Of a stretch of DNA of 7,950 nucleotides, positions 6,351 through 7,950 are shown one piece after another. The notes below the pieces were generated by a model that was not told the origin of the DNA, searched no databases, and saw nothing but the letters and a program-made list of their open reading frames with translations. Origin of the DNA: Silvimonas sp. (GTDB lineage Bacteria; Pseudomonadota; Gammaproteobacteria; Burkholderiales; Chitinibacteraceae); NCBI GenBank assembly GCA_030151005.1, contig JASLES010000273.1, positions 1 through 7,950 on the forward strand, in the 5' to 3' direction. The position numbers and the translations under genes were made by a program. Each line of letters opens with the position of its first letter. The stretch's first letter is position 1.

Positions 6351-6370
6351 CGCCGGGCGAGTGCCCGGCG
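6351..6370 (+). other. Hairpin CGCCGGGC-gagt-GCCCGGCG before the second pirin gene
   Basis: A perfect 8-bp stem with a four-base loop ends 11 bases before the ribosome-binding site of the second pirin gene. Without a T-run it is not a standard terminator. Together with the hairpin at 6292 it could set different transcript levels or stabilities for the two pirins. Confidence 0.45.
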
Positions 6371-6391
6371 TTGCCCTGTCTGGAGAGCCCG

Positions 6392-7270
6392 ATGTCTGAG
6401 TTGATCCATATTACCGGCCGCGCCGAAACCGTGGGTGGCCTGCCGATCTCGCGCCTGTTGCCGGCCATTCAGCGCCGTGCCGTCGGGCCGTTTGTCTTTG
6501 TTGATCATATTGGCCCGGCCGAACTGACTCCCGGTCAGGGGCTGGACGTGCCGCCCCATCCGCATATTGGCCTGGCCACCGTCACCTATCTGTTTGAAGG
6601 CATTCAACTGCACCGTGACACGCTGGGCAATGAAGTCCTGATTGAACCGGGCGATATCAACCTGATGACCGCTGGCCGTGGCATTGCGCACTCGGAACGC
6701 ACCCCGGCCAATGCGCGCAACGGCGGCAAGTTGCATGGCGTGCAAACCTGGATTGCCTTACCGCGCCCGCTAGAGCAATGCTCGCCGCATTTTGAGCACT
6801 ACCCGGACGCCGACCTGCCACGCATTACCCGTCCGGGCGTGCAGATACATTTGCTGATTGGCCAGTTGTTCGGGCATATCTCACCCGTCGCGGTCGAGTC
6901 CCCGACTATTTACGCCGTAATGGAACTGGCCCCCGGCGCCACGCTGACCATTCCTGCCGATTACGCCGAACGCGCGCTCATGCTGATCCACGGCGACGCC
7001 CACGCCGACAACAGCGTACTGGCCGTCAACGAACTGGTGCTCTTGCCGGAAACCGGCGATACGCAAATCACCGCAACGGCGGCTTCGCGCATCATGTTGC
7101 TGGGCGGCGCCCCGCTGGACGGCCCCCGTACGCTCTGGTGGAACTTTGTGGCCAGCGACCGCGAACTGATCGAAGCCGCCAAGGTGGCCTGGCAAGAAGA
7201 CCGCTTCGGCCAGATCCCCAACGAGACTGAACGCCTGCCGCTGCCAGTGAAACGCGCGACGGCAGATTGA
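6392..7270 (+). CDS. Pirin family protein (second of two)
   Basis: A 292-residue pirin clearly different from its upstream neighbour: the shared parts are mainly the cupin signatures. The N-terminal barrel has VPPHPHIGLATVTYLFEG (53-70), giving His56 and His58, and MTAGRGIAHSER (92-103), giving His100 and Glu102, so the metal site is complete. FVFVDHIGPAELTPGQGLDVPPHPH is typical of bacterial pirins. The C-terminal half has a second cupin-like stretch and ends in a basic tail. The start at 6392 is chosen for GGAGAG at 6382-6387; a TTG at 6371 in the same frame is less likely. It lies in the same direction as the first pirin, 133 bases on, with two GC-rich hairpins between, so it is probably co-transcribed at least in part, though a promoter of its own cannot be excluded. 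Substrate unknown. Confidence 0.94.
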   Translation: MSELIHITGRAETVGGLPISRLLPAIQRRAVGPFVFVDHIGPAELTPGQGLDVPPHPHIGLATVTYLFEGIQLHRDTLGNEVLIEPGDINLMTAGRGIAHSERTPANARNGGKLHGVQTWIALPRPLEQCSPHFEHYPDADLPRITRPGVQIHLLIGQLFGHISPVAVESPTIYAVMELAPGATLTIPADYAERALMLIHGDAHADNSVLAVNELVLLPETGDTQITATAASRIMLLGGAPLDGPRTLWWNFVASDRELIEAAKVAWQEDRFGQIPNETERLPLPVKRATAD

Positions 7271-7287
7271 AGCGAGGTTGGCGTTGA

Positions 7288-7335
7288 TTTTGAAGTTGCT
7301 GTTGCCGTTGCTTTTGAAGTTGCTGTTGCTTTTGA
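7288..7335. repeat. 24-bp tandem repeat, two copies
   Basis: TTTTGAAGTTGCTGTTGC occurs exactly at 7288-7305 and again at 7312-7329. The 6-base spacers (CGTTGC and TTTTGA) differ, and a degenerate third start (TTTTGACGTGA) follows. It begins 17 bases after the second pirin stop and directly abuts the long dispersed repeat. Copy number may vary between strains. Confidence 0.8.
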
Positions 7336-7342
7336 CGTGACT

Positions 7343-7540
7343 CCCCTCCGGCAGCGCCGAGCATCGCAGCAAGGCGCGGGGTTTCGGCGGAGGGGTGTTT
7401 GAGCGAAGCGAGTTCCCGTAGCCAGCCGCGCCTTGCGAGAAGCGCAGGGAACCCGAAGGGCGCTGTCGCAGGGGTCGCCTTTCTTTGGTTACTTTCTTTG
7501 GGGCCGCCGAGGTGGCGAAGCAAAGAAAGTAACGTGGACC
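7343..7540. repeat. Long dispersed intergenic repeat with nested inverted repeats
   Basis: Three nested or adjacent inverted repeats mark it: CCCCTCCG (7343-7350) with CGGAGGGG (7388-7395); GCGCCTT with AAGGGCGC (one bulge) at about 7427-7463; and a perfect 13-bp pair GTTACTTTCTTTG (7488-7500) and CAAAGAAAGTAAC (7521-7533), whose loop itself folds (GCCGCC with GGTGGC). From memory, the TTTCTTTGGTTACTTTCTTTGG type of sequence recurs between genes in many Beta- and Gammaproteobacteria and is often mis-called as small hypothetical proteins (minus-strand KESNQRKATP). The exact outer boundaries are uncertain. Confidence 0.65.
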
Positions 7541-7601
7541 CGGCACCCCGGGTATCAAATGCTTTCAGCTCGCGCCGTCAGGCGCTAACACATATTGCAA
7601 C

Positions 7602-7632
7602 GGTGGATTGTCGCTTCCGCTCCGAATCCACC
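7602..7632. repeat. Palindromic repeat GGTGGATT-N15-AATCCACC
   Basis: Perfect 8-bp arms (7602-7609 and 7625-7632) enclose a 15-base loop. The GGTGGATTCG...AATCCACC pattern resembles a dispersed intergenic palindrome common in Proteobacteria; that identification is from memory. No T-run follows. Confidence 0.55.
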
Positions 7633-7660
7633 CTCCGAGTTTGGCATTCTTGCCAGCAAA

Positions 7661-7677
7661 GGCCACCCGCGGTGGCC
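7661..7677. repeat. Perfect hairpin GGCCACC-cgc-GGTGGCC
   Basis: Seven GC-rich pairs close a three-base loop, seven bases before the ATTCCC element. It may be part of a larger composite with that element or a separate insertion. Confidence 0.5.
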
Positions 7678-7684
7678 AGACTGG

Positions 7685-7704
7685 ATTCCCGCCTCCGCGG
7701 GAAT
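7685..7704. repeat. dRS3-like element ATTCCC-N8-GGGAAT
   Basis: The 20-bp sequence has the exact ATTCCC(N8)GGGAAT form of the Neisseria dRS3 repeat, and here the arms extend to ATTCCCGC and GCGGGAAT around CTCC. The flanks GG before and GACGA after also fit the widespread GGATTCCCGC...GCGGGAATGACG family. In Neisseria such repeats serve as insertion targets for filamentous phage and lie among other repeats. Whether this copy does so is unknown. Confidence 0.65.
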
Positions 7705-7752
7705 GACGAAATAGTGGCGCGCTAACCAACTCATATTTACCAATAGCGCCAC

Positions 7753-7786
7753 CCCGGATTCCCGCCTGGCGGCTCCATCCGGGCTA
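7753..7786. repeat. REP-like element CCCGGAT...ATCCGGG
   Basis: Outer 7-bp arms (7753-7759 and 7777-7783) enclose a second stem CCGCC-T-GGCGG (7762-7772). Read on the minus strand it begins TAGCCCGGATGGAGCCG and ends GGAATCCGGG, the form of a REP-like palindrome I recall from many proteobacterial intergenic regions. It also shares GGATTCCCGCC with the element at 7683-7693. Confidence 0.6.
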
Positions 7787-7905
7787 CAAAGTGGTCCTTT
7801 GCAGGAAAAACCACCCACCGACACACGCCCCGAGCACAGCACACTCCCCCGCAACGGCCAGTTGCCCCTCTTTGCGCCACCCACCCCCATCCCCCTCACC
7901 CACCT

Positions 7906-7914
7906 TGCTACAAT
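7906..7914 (+). promoter_or_regulatory. Possible extended -10 promoter for a gene beyond the right edge
   Basis: TGC-TACAAT matches five of six -10 positions plus the TG extension. The upstream 35 bases are C-rich with no -35 match, which an extended -10 can tolerate. No coding sequence follows within the remaining 36 bases. Confidence 0.3.
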
Positions 7915-7950
7915 GCCCCTTTCAAGGCACCCGACAAACCGACCCCGCCT

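Larger units (their letters stand above)
7271..7950. other. Gene-free region dominated by repeats
   Basis: No frame on either strand has a ribosome-binding site, codon use like the neighbouring genes, or a domain I recognise. The open frames here arise from repeats, for example a minus-strand stretch reading VIPAEAGIQ, a peptide that appears whenever the ATTCCCGC/GCGGGAAT repeat is translated. The region holds, left to right, a 24-bp tandem repeat, a long dispersed repeat with nested inverted repeats, three palindromic elements, another REP-like element, and a C-rich stretch (about 7790-7908) ending in a possible promoter. Confidence 0.75.

Noticed and set aside
7288..7340. Short direct repeats considered as a CRISPR remnant
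   Set aside because: Only two exact 18-bp copies, 6-base spacers and no cas genes; a simple tandem repeat fits better.
7488..7533. 13-bp perfect inverted repeat as terminator of the pirin transcript
   Set aside because: The 20-base loop and absence of a T-run after either arm do not fit an intrinsic terminator, and it belongs to a dispersed repeat; incidental termination remains possible.
6881..7558. Minus-strand open frame of 225 codons at the right end of the second pirin
   Set aside because: It overlaps the pirin gene and the dispersed repeat; its Gln/Asn-rich part is simply the antisense of the 24-bp tandem repeat.
7399..7725. Plus-strand open frame of 108 codons
   Set aside because: It lies wholly within the repeat cluster; no ribosome-binding site, no domain, and its peptide comes from known kinds of palindromic repeats.
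7585..7899. Minus-strand open frame of 104 codons containing VIPAEAGIQ
   Set aside because: VIPAEAGIQ is the translation of the ATTCCCGC/GCGGGAAT repeat and is a common source of false gene calls.

Overview
The window is GC-rich, densely coding bacterial DNA. The gene set (GH64 glucanase, DUF2164, LysR plus paired pirins) and the dispersed palindromic repeats in the right-hand 0.65 kb suggest a betaproteobacterium, perhaps a free-living polysaccharide-degrading member of the Neisseriales. That placement is inference from gene content and repeat style; no rRNA or tRNA is present to fix it.

Layout. (1) 1-1440, minus strand: the N-terminal 480 residues of a secreted beta-1,3-glucanase, running off the left edge. 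It has a signal peptide, two tandem beta-glucan-binding-like modules joined by Pro-Thr linkers, and a GH64 catalytic domain with both expected acidic residues in view. It is easy to miss because its stop codon lies outside the window. (2) 1441-2033: a divergent intergenic region with a candidate glucanase promoter and overlapping palindrome, several small inverted repeats and one small open frame with a good ribosome-binding site. (3) 2034-3221, plus: integral-membrane acyltransferase-3 protein. (4) 3228-3494, minus: DUF2164 protein, ending 6 bases from the acyltransferase. (5) 3597-4301, plus: cytoplasmic HCxxGKDRTG tyrosine phosphatase. (6) 4313-5221, minus: LysR-type regulator, ending 11 bases from the phosphatase. 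(7) 5392-6258 and 6392-7270, plus: two different pirin-family proteins. (8) 7271-7950: no credible gene, but a pile-up of a 24-bp tandem repeat and at least four dispersed palindromic repeat types, then a possible extended -10 promoter facing out of the window.

How the genes work together. The clearest functional unit is the LysR gene divergent from the pirin pair. Their shared 170-bp control region carries two T-N11-A dyads whose centres are 33 bp apart, which fits LysR-type control of the pirins and of lysR itself. The glucanase, acyltransferase, DUF2164 and phosphatase genes look like independent single-gene units; no operon links them.

I found no strong evidence for a wholly new system. 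The items most worth a second look are the LysR/double-pirin control region, the double-module GH64 enzyme, the small open frame in the 0.59-kb intergenic region, and the composite repeat block at the right end.
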